The notes under the pieces: generated by a model | What the model was told of the DNA's origin: nothing | The model's input: only the letters and a program-made list of their open reading frames with translations | Database searches by the model: none | In this document: piece by piece, positions 17,369 through 24,526 of the stretch | Numbering within the stretch: position 1 is the stretch's first letter | Layout: the number at the start of each line of letters is the position of its first letter | Origin: Rhizobium sp. Leaf371 | Lineage (GTDB): Bacteria > Pseudomonadota > Alphaproteobacteria > Rhizobiales > Rhizobiaceae | Assembly: GCF_001424045.1 (NCBI RefSeq) | Contig: NZ_LMQB01000027.1 | Coordinates: 314,691-378,690 of the forward strand | Length of the DNA: 64,000 nt | Direction of reading: 5' to 3' | Program-made: the position numbers and the translations under genes

Positions 17369-18649
17369 TCAGACCTTCGCCAGGGATTGATCGAGATCGG
17401 CGACGATGTCGGCCGCATCCTCGATGCCGATCGACAGGCGGACGACCTCCGGACCTGCCCCGGCCGCCACCAGCTGTTCGTCGTTCAACTGGCTGTGCGT
17501 CGTGGAGGCGGGGTGGATGACGAGCGAGCGCGTGTCGCCGATATTGGCGAGATGCGAGAGCATCGCGACGCCTTCCACGAAGGCCTTGCCTGCGGCATAG
17601 CCGCCCTTGAGGCCGAAGGTGAACACGGCGCCAGCCCCGCGCGGCGAATAGCGCTGTTGCAGCGCATGGTTCGCGTCGCTCTCGAGACCGGCATAGTTGA
17701 CCCAGGCGACCTTCTCGTGTCCGGCGAGAAAGCGCGCGACGACCAGCGCATTGTCGCAATGGCGCTGCATGCGCAGCGGCAGCGTCTCGATGCCGGTGAG
17801 CAGCATGAAGGCGTTGAAAGGCGAAATGGCCGGCCCGAGATCGCGCAGGCCCAGCACGCGGCATGCGATGGCAAAGGCGATATTGCCGAAGGTCGTGTGC
17901 AGCACCATGCCGTTGTAATCGGGGCGCGGCTCCGACAGCGCGGGATATTTGCCGGACGCCGACCAGTCGAACGTGCCGCCATCGACAAGGATGCCGCCCA
18001 TCGAATTGCCATGGCCGCCCATGAACTTGGTCAGCGAATGCACCACGATATCGGCGCCGTGCTCGATCGGCCGCACGAGATAGGGCGTCGCCATGGTGTT
18101 GTCGACGATCAGCGGCAGGCCGTTGCGATGGGCGATCTCGGCGATGGCCTCGATATCGACGAAGGTGCCGCCGGGATTGGCAAGGCTCTCGATGAAGATC
18201 GCCTTGGTGCGGCCGTCGATCTGCTCTTCGAAGCTTTCCGGCTTGGCCGTATCGGCCCAGCGGACCTGCCAGTCGAAGGATTTGAAAGCCTGCCCGAACT
18301 GGTTGATCGAACCGCCGTAAAGCCTGCGGGCGGCAATGAAATTGTCGCCCGGCGACATCAGCGCGTGAAACGCGATCAGCTGGGCCGCATGGCCGGAAGC
18401 GACCGCCAGCGCCGCCGTTCCGCCCTCGAGCGCGGCGACGCGCTCCTCCAGCACGGCCTGCGTCGGGTTCATGATGCGGGTGTAGATGTTGCCGAAGGAC
18501 TGGAGCCCGAACAGCGAGGCGGCATGGTCGGCATCGTCGAAGACGAAGCTCGTCGTCTGATAGATCGGCGTCGCCCGCGCGCCCGTCGTCGGATCCGGCT
18601 GCGCGCCGGCGTGTACGGCCAATGTGTTGAACCCCGGTGCATGCGTCAT
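17369..18649 (-). CDS. metY: O-acetylhomoserine (thiol)-lyase / aminocarboxypropyltransferase MetY
   Basis: A 426-residue PLP-dependent enzyme of the Cys/Met metabolism family. It begins FNTLAVHAGAQPDPTTGAR and has the family phrase ATPIYQTTSFVF. The PLP lysine lies in HSLTKFMGGHGNSMGG, which matches MetY rather than MetB/MetC. The C-terminus is LSIGIEDAADIVADLDQSL. It makes homocysteine from O-acetylhomoserine and sulfide, giving methionine. It is transcribed with the downstream cupin. The leader at 18650-18775 is rich in stem-loops and may regulate it. I looked for a SAM-II riboswitch there and did not find its consensus. Confidence 0.93.
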   Translation of the reverse strand: MTHAPGFNTLAVHAGAQPDPTTGARATPIYQTTSFVFDDADHAASLFGLQSFGNIYTRIMNPTQAVLEERVAALEGGTAALAVASGHAAQLIAFHALMSPGDNFIAARRLYGGSINQFGQAFKSFDWQVRWADTAKPESFEEQIDGRTKAIFIESLANPGGTFVDIEAIAEIAHRNGLPLIVDNTMATPYLVRPIEHGADIVVHSLTKFMGGHGNSMGGILVDGGTFDWSASGKYPALSEPRPDYNGMVLHTTFGNIAFAIACRVLGLRDLGPAISPFNAFMLLTGIETLPLRMQRHCDNALVVARFLAGHEKVAWVNYAGLESDANHALQQRYSPRGAGAVFTFGLKGGYAAGKAFVEGVAMLSHLANIGDTRSLVIHPASTTHSQLNDEQLVAAGAGPEVVRLSIGIEDAADIVADLDQSLAKV

Positions 18650-18703
18650 GTCTCATCCTCCCTGTCGCAAGCGCCCCCTGGCGGCGCCCGATGTGGTGCG
18701 TCG

Positions 18704-18771
18704 TCTCGGCAGGACTGCGACCACGGTCGCATTCCCGGCCTTAACGTTCTTTCGCTCGGCACATTACCGAG
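18704..18771 (-). promoter_or_regulatory. Structured mRNA leader upstream of metY
   Basis: In the transcript order there is a stem CTCGG/CCGAG (18771-18767 with 18759-18755). Next comes a strong hairpin TGCGAC-CGTG-GTCGCA (18731-18716), then a second CCGAGA (18709-18704). The first TCTCGG could pair with either CCGAG copy, giving two exclusive folds. This layout suggests an attenuator or riboswitch, but I recognise no named class and it may simply be a structured 5' UTR. Confidence 0.35.
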
Positions 18772-18973
18772 AGCCAAGCGGGACAGGAAGAGGCAAACGG
18801 GCCGTCGACGGAGAGGCGCGGCGGCGCGTACATCGGTCACAGGTACATTAGGGCTTCATAGGCTAGCCAAAGCCGCATGAAGCCGAAGAGTGCGGACGAC
18901 TTGGGGCTTTGCCCCACGAATTTGAAGTTGTGCCTGACGTAGTATACCACCTAACTTACGGAAGTGAGGAAAG

Positions 18974-19795
18974 ATGGTTTTAAGGGCGGGAGTAAATTGG
19001 CAGCCGACTCGCATAGAGCGCGTGAACGATGTGCTGAACACCAGCACCAAGCCACTTTTGGTCGTTACCGACGTTGGCTTGGCTCTCTTAAAATATATTG
19101 GCAATGCTCAGGGAGAGGATGCCCTCGTAGCTGAGTTGCTCGCTGCGGAACTGGCAGCAATGATAGGTCTCATAACGCCGGACTTCGCTGTAAAGCGGAT
19201 ACCTGTTATTCCTACAAGGAACCCGTTTGTAATTGCACAATCGGGGCCAGCGTTCTTCTCACGTTGGGAACCCGCAACTACTCTCGCGCCAAACTCCCAA
19301 CTCCTGAGAAGCTTGAGAGATCCAAGGGATATCGCGAAACTTGTCGTTTTTGACACGTGGCTACGCAATAAAGATCGTTTCTCCATGGCAGGTCACGGCG
19401 GCGTCGTTAACTATGACAACATCTTGATCGTACCGGACAAGCGAAAGTCCAGATTGCTTATTATCGACCACAGCCATGCCTTCGCTGAGACTACGTTGGA
19501 GGATGAAATCAACGCAGACTGGGCGAATGAAGAGCAGGTTTATGGGTTGTTTAACGAGTTCGCTCCGATATTACGACGGCGTGATGTGGAAGCGGCGATC
19601 AATGTTGTTTGCTCTCTGGCCCCGGGTGACATAAGGGATGCGTGCAGATCTACGCCTATCGAATGGGGCTTTGGTCGGCCTCTTGCCGACCTGCTTTCAG
19701 AGTTGCTGATTCAACGAGCAGCAAGAATGCAAAGCTGGCTTCCAACTGCAATCTTCGACCAGTTAGAACTAAATTTTGAAGGAAAGGAGGGTTAA
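18974..19795 (+). CDS. HipA-like kinase (HipA_2 type)
   Basis: A 273-residue protein of the compact HipA-like kinase family (PF20613), without the HipB-interacting N-terminal region of classical HipA. Kinase features seen: Lys40 in LALLKYIG (ATP lysine), the catalytic loop FDTWLRNKDRF with Asp127 and Asp134, Asn149 in YDNILIV (Mg ligand), and Asp165 in LLIIDHSHAF replacing the DFG Asp. So the fold appears active. The usual His after the DR is Phe here. GAGGAAAG precedes the ATG. One base separates its stop from the start of a DUF3037 gene, so they are co-transcribed. Base composition is visibly lower in GC than the flanks, a sign of transfer. The substrate is unknown. Confidence 0.85.
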   Translation: MVLRAGVNWQPTRIERVNDVLNTSTKPLLVVTDVGLALLKYIGNAQGEDALVAELLAAELAAMIGLITPDFAVKRIPVIPTRNPFVIAQSGPAFFSRWEPATTLAPNSQLLRSLRDPRDIAKLVVFDTWLRNKDRFSMAGHGGVVNYDNILIVPDKRKSRLLIIDHSHAFAETTLEDEINADWANEEQVYGLFNEFAPILRRRDVEAAINVVCSLAPGDIRDACRSTPIEWGFGRPLADLLSELLIQRAARMQSWLPTAIFDQLELNFEGKEG

Positions 19796-19796
19796 A

Positions 19797-20579
19797 ATGG
19801 ATGCTCTCAAGCTTTTCTACAGCATCATTCAGTTTAGCCCTTTTCCTGAGCGCTTCGAATATGTTAATGCGGGAGTTGTTGTATTTGATGTGGGCAATAA
19901 AGAGATATCTCTCAGGATGGCCGACGACTTGTCGCGAGTGAAGAAATTCTTCGGCGAGATTAATGCGATTTTTTTGAAACGCGCGCTTCATGATTTTGCT
20001 GAGCGGGTGAATTACCATTTCGATCGCACAGGCGTATCGGTTTCTTCTATTGATGATTTCAATTCGAAGCGCGCTGATCTGTTCCGCCTTACACCCTTGA
20101 ACTCGGTGGCAGGCGACCGGCCCGAGATGGTTGCGAGTAAACTTTTCCATGAACTGGTTGTGTGGGACGCTCAACCGCGAAAAATTGAGCGTATCAACAC
20201 GATGCTGACCAGCGCATTCCGTGAAGCGGGCGTCCTTCAGCTACTCGACAGACGGCCCGAGCCTGTTCGCATCGAACAGTATGGTGTTAGCATCCAAGCG
20301 GATTATGGATACCAAAATGGTGTCTATAATCTGATCGACTCCGCGCGCTTCGACTCCCCGAACCGGGGGTTAGCCGAGGCTGGTAAACGCGTCCTGGAAG
20401 GCAAGGCACTTCGCGCGAACGCGTCAATGCGATTGATTGTGGTCGCTGAGTTTGGATCGCAGGCCGACAGTTTCGCCGAAAGCCTCCGCAGTGATTTTGA
20501 GCGGGTAGGAGCTAAGCTGTTCAAGATGGACGAAGTCGATGATCTCGCTGAAGAAATTCGCCGTACGGTCCACAATTAA
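19797..20579 (+). CDS. DUF3037 domain-containing protein, partner of the HipA-like kinase
   Basis: A 260-residue protein starting MDALKLFYSIIQFSPFPERFEYVNAGVVV. This N-terminal phrase (F-x-P-x-P-x-R-x-E-x-x-N-x-G-V) is the DUF3037 hallmark. The ATG at 19797 has a perfect AAGGAGG at 19784-19790, which overlaps the end of the kinase gene, indicating coupling. DUF3037 proteins are usually about half this size. Here the C-terminal half (about residues 130-260) is a second alpha/beta-looking segment with no recognised motif. It may be antitoxin, substrate or effector of the kinase; no assignment is justified. GC is low, as in its partner. Confidence 0.8.
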   Translation: MDALKLFYSIIQFSPFPERFEYVNAGVVVFDVGNKEISLRMADDLSRVKKFFGEINAIFLKRALHDFAERVNYHFDRTGVSVSSIDDFNSKRADLFRLTPLNSVAGDRPEMVASKLFHELVVWDAQPRKIERINTMLTSAFREAGVLQLLDRRPEPVRIEQYGVSIQADYGYQNGVYNLIDSARFDSPNRGLAEAGKRVLEGKALRANASMRLIVVAEFGSQADSFAESLRSDFERVGAKLFKMDEVDDLAEEIRRTVHN

Positions 20580-20656
20580 TATCAGGCCTCCTTCGTAGAA
20601 CGCTGCTAGACCATCAAGACGTGACCGACACTTGGCCCATTTCCAAGTCGAGTTGT

Positions 20657-20685
20657 TGTGGTGCCGCTACTATCAGCGCACCACA
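20657..20685 (+). terminator. Stem-loop downstream of the HipA-like/DUF3037 operon
   Basis: TGTGGTG-C-CGCT pairs with AGCG-CACCACA around loop ACTATC, with one bulged C. There is no clear T-run, so termination is uncertain. It could serve the DUF3037 transcript or the convergent CoA-binding gene. Confidence 0.4.
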
Positions 20686-20703
20686 TCCTCAGGTACCCTC
20701 TCC

Positions 20704-21132
20704 TCACCCCACAAGCCGCGGATATTCGATGGCCGGGCAGCGGTCCATGACGACCTTGATTCCGCGCGCTTCGGCCTTGGTGGCGGCCGTGTCGTTGCGG
20801 ACGGAGAGCTGGCCCCAGATCACCTTCGGCAGGGGATCGAGCGCGAGGGCTTCGTCCACCAGGGCCGGCAGGGCGTCGGCGGCGCGGAAGACGTCGATCA
20901 TGTCGATCGGCTCGGGAATATCGGCCAATCGCGCATAGACGGTGCGGCCCTGAAGCTGCGTGCCCGCAAGGCCCGGATTGACCGGATGGACGGTAAAACC
21001 CTTGCGCAGGAGGAAACCCATCACGCGATGGCTCGGACGCTGCGGATTGGCGGAAGCGCCGACGAGCGCGATGGTCCGCGTCGAGCGCAGAATATCGGCG
21101 AGATAGATATCCGGGTAGTGATCGTGATTCAT
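20704..21132 (-). CDS. CoA-binding protein (YccU-like)
   Basis: A 142-residue Rossmann-type CoA-binding protein (PF13380). Key phrases are TIALVGASANPQRPSHRV (nucleotide loop), FTVHPVNPGLAG, and the C-terminal GIKVVMDRCPAIEYPRL with its conserved Cys. The function of this family is not established; members bind CoA in a fold like the succinyl-CoA synthetase alpha N-domain. The start MNHDHYPDIYLADIL at 21132 fits the family; the frame extends upstream without similarity. Confidence 0.85.
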   Translation of the reverse strand: MNHDHYPDIYLADILRSTRTIALVGASANPQRPSHRVMGFLLRKGFTVHPVNPGLAGTQLQGRTVYARLADIPEPIDMIDVFRAADALPALVDEALALDPLPKVIWGQLSVRNDTAATKAEARGIKVVMDRCPAIEYPRLVG

Positions 21133-21272
21133 TGGCGTCCTCCTGCTTCCCCTTTCTGACGTGCGCCTGAGATCTTTACCAACGGAAAAAACGTCGGAGA
21201 GGCCGACTGTTCCCGGAAAAATCGACTCTTCGTCGCAGCAGAGCCCCAAAGCACCTGTGCACAGGGCCTTGC

Positions 21273-21290
21273 GCGTCATAAAACTGTCAT
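21273..21290 (+). promoter_or_regulatory. Pho-box-like site upstream of the EamA transporter
   Basis: GCGTCAT-AAAA-CTGTCAT. The second half-site is a perfect CTGTCAT and the first matches 5 of 7, with the correct 4-base spacer. It lies 90 bases before the EamA start, the same distance as the Pho box of the phytase-like gene. This is weak evidence for PhoB control. Confidence 0.35.
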
Positions 21291-21379
21291 TCTCGCGGGC
21301 GGCGGTGCTTGCGGTCCGCCCTTGGTCTTGCGACAAAGGACGGGCGCTTCCGCCGCCACGCCTGCCCTCCGGTCTCCCC

Positions 21380-22216
21380 GTGCCGCTCGACGTTCTCCTC
21401 TTCATTCTCTTCGGCGCCCTGCTGCATGCGGGGTGGAACGCGATGGTGAAGGCCGGGACGGACAAATCGCTGGATGCCGCGATGATCGCGCTCGGCGCCG
21501 CCGTCATCGCCCTGCCCTTTCTGCCCTTCATGCCGCTGCCGGATGCGCGGGCGGTGCCGTTCCTGCTCGCCTCCGCCGTGCTGCAGTTCGGCTATTTCCA
21601 TCTCGTCGCCGCCGCCTATACCGCTGGCGACATCGGGCTCGTCTACCCGCTGATGCGGGGCGGCGCGCCGTTGCTGATCGCCGCGACCAGCAGCATGATC
21701 GTCGGGGAAAAGCTCACCCAGGGTGCGACCCTCGGCATCCTCGCCATTTCCGCCGGCATCTTCACGCTCGCCTTCGAGGCGCGCCGCAGCGGCATGCGGG
21801 CGATCACGCTGGCGCTCGTCAATGCGCTCTTCATCGCCGCCTATACCTATGTCGACGGCATTGGCGCGCGCCTGTCCGGCCATGCCATCTCCTATACGCT
21901 GTGGATGGCCTTGCTGCCGCCCGTGCTGCTCTTCGGCTGGGCGATCTCGCGCCGGGGCGCCGCACCGGTGCTGCGCCACGTCCAGAACAATGGCTGGCGC
22001 GGCCTTGTCGGCGGGGCCGGCTCGATCGGCTCCTACGGCATCGCGCTCTGGGCGATGACCAAGGCCCCGGTCGCAACCGTCGCGGCCCTGCGCGAAACCT
22101 CGATCCTGTTTGCGATCGTGATTTCCGTCACCGTGCTGAAGGAGCGCATCAGCCCCTTCCGCATCGCGGCGGCCTGCCTCATCGCGCTCGGCGCCTTGAT
22201 GCTGAAGCTCGCCTGA
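21380..22216 (+). CDS. DMT-superfamily (EamA) transporter
   Basis: About 278 residues, almost entirely hydrophobic, with roughly ten membrane helices in two EamA repeats. The first begins LLFILFGALLHAGWNAMVKAG and the second near GMRAITLALVNALFIAAYT. The C-terminal PFRIAAACLIALGALMLKL is typical of EamA proteins. The start is probably the GTG at 21380; longer in-frame extension upstream is hydrophilic and includes the Pho-box-like site. It likely exports or imports a small metabolite at the inner membrane; the substrate is unknown. It is divergent from the CoA-binding gene. Confidence 0.85.
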   Translation: MPLDVLLFILFGALLHAGWNAMVKAGTDKSLDAAMIALGAAVIALPFLPFMPLPDARAVPFLLASAVLQFGYFHLVAAAYTAGDIGLVYPLMRGGAPLLIAATSSMIVGEKLTQGATLGILAISAGIFTLAFEARRSGMRAITLALVNALFIAAYTYVDGIGARLSGHAISYTLWMALLPPVLLFGWAISRRGAAPVLRHVQNNGWRGLVGGAGSIGSYGIALWAMTKAPVATVAALRETSILFAIVISVTVLKERISPFRIAAACLIALGALMLKLA

Positions 22217-22272
22217 CGGTCGTACATTCTCCGGTTTTGTCCTGCCGCCTCGTCCGATTTGGCTGGAATGCT

Positions 22273-23088
22273 TCAGGACCAGACCGGCGTCCGGTTCTCC
22301 AGAAACGCTGCAATTCCCTCGATCGCATCCGGCGTCAGCGCGCTTTCCGCCTCCACCCTGGCCGCCTCGGCAGCGGCCTCATCGCGCGAAAGGCAAGCCT
22401 GCCGGTCGAACGCCGCCTTCACGCGTCTCTGCGCGTCCTGCGATTTCGAGGCGATGACGGCCGCATATTTATCGACCACCTGCCGCAGATATTGTTTCGG
22501 GACGATGCGGTTGACGAGGCCGAAATCCTTGGCGGTGGAGGCGTCGATCGTCTCGCCGGTCAGGAGCATCTCCATCGCCTGCTTGCGGCCGGCGGCCCGC
22601 GCCAGCGCCACGGCCGCCCCCATCGGCGCAATGCCGATATTGACGCCGGGTGCGCAGAACGTCGCCGTGTCCGTGCAGATCGCGAGATCGCAGGCCGCCA
22701 CCAGCTCGCATCCCGCAGCGGTCGCCAGTCCGTCGATCTCGGCGATGACGGGCTGCGGCAGGGCGGAGACGGTCGTCATCAGCCGGGCCGACAGGGCGAA
22801 GGCCGCCGCGAAGGCCGCCCGGCCCGCATCGTCGTCGGACCGGCGCCGGCTCAACGCCTCGAGATCGACGCCCGCCGAAAACACCGGGCCGGCCGCCGAA
22901 AGGATGACGACGCGCAGGGACGCGTCGCCCGCGGCCGCATCGAGTTCGCCGAGCAGCGCGTCGATGACCTCGCTGGACAGCGCGTTCAGCGGCGGATGGT
23001 TCAGCGTCAGGCGCAGCACGCCGCCGTCGCGTTCGCGCAGCACGAGGTCGCGCGGGTTCGGGCGGCGCAGGGAAACGATATCGGCCAT
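22273..23088 (-). CDS. Enoyl-CoA hydratase/isomerase family protein
   Basis: A 271-residue crotonase-fold protein. It shows LTLNHPPLNALSSEVID and the first oxyanion segment GPVFSAGVDLEALSRR. The second is INIGIAPMGAAVALARAAGRKQAMEMLLTGETIDA (quoted here by key residues: Gly-Ile-Ala-Pro-Met). The usual second catalytic Glu of hydratases is not obvious in the CDLAICTDTATFCAPG segment, so the exact reaction could be isomerase or hydrolase rather than hydratase. Its neighbours give no pathway. It lies upstream of, and divergent from, rplM-rpsI. Confidence 0.85.
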   Translation of the reverse strand: MADIVSLRRPNPRDLVLRERDGGVLRLTLNHPPLNALSSEVIDALLGELDAAAGDASLRVVILSAAGPVFSAGVDLEALSRRRSDDDAGRAAFAAAFALSARLMTTVSALPQPVIAEIDGLATAAGCELVAACDLAICTDTATFCAPGVNIGIAPMGAAVALARAAGRKQAMEMLLTGETIDASTAKDFGLVNRIVPKQYLRQVVDKYAAVIASKSQDAQRRVKAAFDRQACLSRDEAAAEAARVEAESALTPDAIEGIAAFLENRTPVWS

Positions 23089-23289
23089 GTCGGCTCCTCT
23101 TTTCAGGGTGAAAACGCGACCTCCAGCTACGCCGCCCGTCCCGCGCTTTCAAGCAGCCGAGGCGCAAATGGCCCAGGAAGCGGTGCAACCCCCGTCAAAA
23201 TGCGGCGGATTTTGTGTGGTATCATAAAACCACATTGTTAAACCATTGATTTTACTAACCTCACATCCGGAAGCGTCGCGCAGCACCTC

Positions 23290-23318
23290 TTGACGGATCG
23301 TCCGGCCTCCGCTTATAA
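23290..23318 (+). promoter_or_regulatory. Sigma-70-type promoter of rplM-rpsI
   Basis: TTGACG (23290-23295), 17-base spacer, TTATAA (23313-23318). This is a near-consensus housekeeping promoter. Transcription would start about 125 bases before rplM. The leader contains a GCGGG/CCCGC stem near 23360-23390 and no recognised ribosomal-protein leader motif. Confidence 0.7.
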
Positions 23319-23448
23319 GCCACCCTGTTCGCGGGCGGTCACGTCCGCGTTCGTTTTTGCGGGTTCTGCTCTCGGGCGGCTCCCGCAAACCAAGCAACAA
23401 AAAACGCCCGGCGGCAACGTATCGGGTCCCAAACGAAAGAGTTTCATC

Positions 23449-23913
23449 ATGTCAACCTTCGTTCAGAAGCCTGCAGAGGTGGAGAAGAAGTGGATCCTCA
23501 TCGACGCCGAAGGCCTCGTTGTGGGTCGCGTCGCGACCATCATCGCCAACATCCTGCGCGGCAAGCATAAGGTCACCTACACTCCGCATGTCGACGACGG
23601 CGACAACGTCATCGTCATCAATGCCGAGAAGGCCGTGCTCACCGGCAAGAAGTACACCGACAAGAAGTACTACTGGCACACCGGCTATCCCGGCGGCATC
23701 AAGGAGCGCACCGCGCGCCAGATCATCGAAGGCCGCTTCCCGGAGCGCGTTCTCGAGAAGGCTGTCGAGCGCATGGTTCCCCGCGGTCCCCTCGGCCGTC
23801 GCCAGATGAAGAACCTTCGCGTCTACGCAGGCACGAACCATCCGCATGAAGCCCAGCAGCCGACCGTCCTCGACGTCGCCAAGCTGAACACGAAGAACGT
23901 AAGGAGCGCCTGA
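23449..23913 (+). CDS. rplM: 50S ribosomal protein L13
   Basis: A 154-residue L13. Starting [19 protein letters not shown], it contains the conserved [16 protein letters not shown], then [11 protein letters not shown] and the signature [20 protein letters not shown]. The ATG at 23449 gives the normal length. It is an early-binding protein of the large subunit. rpsI follows after two bases, the universal L13-S9 operon. Confidence 0.97.
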   Translation: MSTFVQKPAEVEKKWILIDAEGLVVGRVATIIANILRGKHKVTYTPHVDDGDNVIVINAEKAVLTGKKYTDKKYYWHTGYPGGIKERTARQIIEGRFPERVLEKAVERMVPRGPLGRRQMKNLRVYAGTNHPHEAQQPTVLDVAKLNTKNVRSA

Positions 23914-23915
23914 TC

Positions 23916-24389
23916 GTGGCCGACCTCTCCTCTCTGAAAGAACTTGGCACGGTCGCGGAAGCCAGCAACGCTGCTCCCGTTCATGTCAAGAAGATCGACG
24001 CCCAGGGCCGCTCCTATGCGACCGGCAAGCGCAAGAACGCCGTTGCCCGCGTCTGGGTCAAGCCGGGCTCCGGCAAGATCACCATCAACGGCAAGGCCTA
24101 CCCCGAGTATTTCGCACGTCCGGTTCTGCAGATGATCCTGCGCCAGCCGATCTTCGCGGCGGCTCGTGACGGCCAGTTCGACATCGACGCCACGGTTGCC
24201 GGCGGCGGTCTGTCCGGCCAGGCCGGTGCCGTTCGTCACGGCATCTCCAAGGCGCTGACCTATTACGAGCCGGGCCTGCGCACCGTGCTCAAGAAGGGTG
24301 GCTTCCTGACCCGCGACAGCCGCGTCGTCGAGCGTAAGAAGTACGGCAAGGCGAAGGCCCGTCGTTCGTTCCAGTTCTCCAAGCGTTAA
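23916..24389 (+). CDS. rpsI: 30S ribosomal protein S9
   Basis: A 157-residue S9 with a GTG start directly after rplM. It contains [20 protein letters not shown], the S9 signature [19 protein letters not shown], and ends in the basic tail [16 protein letters not shown] that reaches into the ribosomal P site. The N-terminal extension of about 25 residues is normal for alphaproteobacteria. A strong terminator follows. Confidence 0.97.
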   Translation: MADLSSLKELGTVAEASNAAPVHVKKIDAQGRSYATGKRKNAVARVWVKPGSGKITINGKAYPEYFARPVLQMILRQPIFAAARDGQFDIDATVAGGGLSGQAGAVRHGISKALTYYEPGLRTVLKKGGFLTRDSRVVERKKYGKAKARRSFQFSKR

Positions 24390-24413
24390 TCGCTTCGGAT
24401 CTCGGACCATGGC

Positions 24414-24442
24414 AAAGGCGGGGCTTCGGCTCCGCCTTTTTT
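24414..24442 (+). terminator. Rho-independent terminator of rplM-rpsI
   Basis: AAAGGCGGGGC-TTCG-GCTCCGCCTTT with a UUCG tetraloop, ending in six T. It lies 25 bases after the rpsI stop. Confidence 0.9.
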
Positions 24443-24526
24443 CGTTTGGGGATGTGGGCCGGCACGGCAGCCGCCGTAATTTCCGAGCCTCACGCCATGC
24501 TTCTACCGCGCGGGAGCGCCGGGCTC

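Noticed and set aside
18650..18860. SAM-II riboswitch before metY
   Set aside because: The GGTGATTTG and GCAGCCACGTTAAA elements of the consensus are missing, although the leader is structured.
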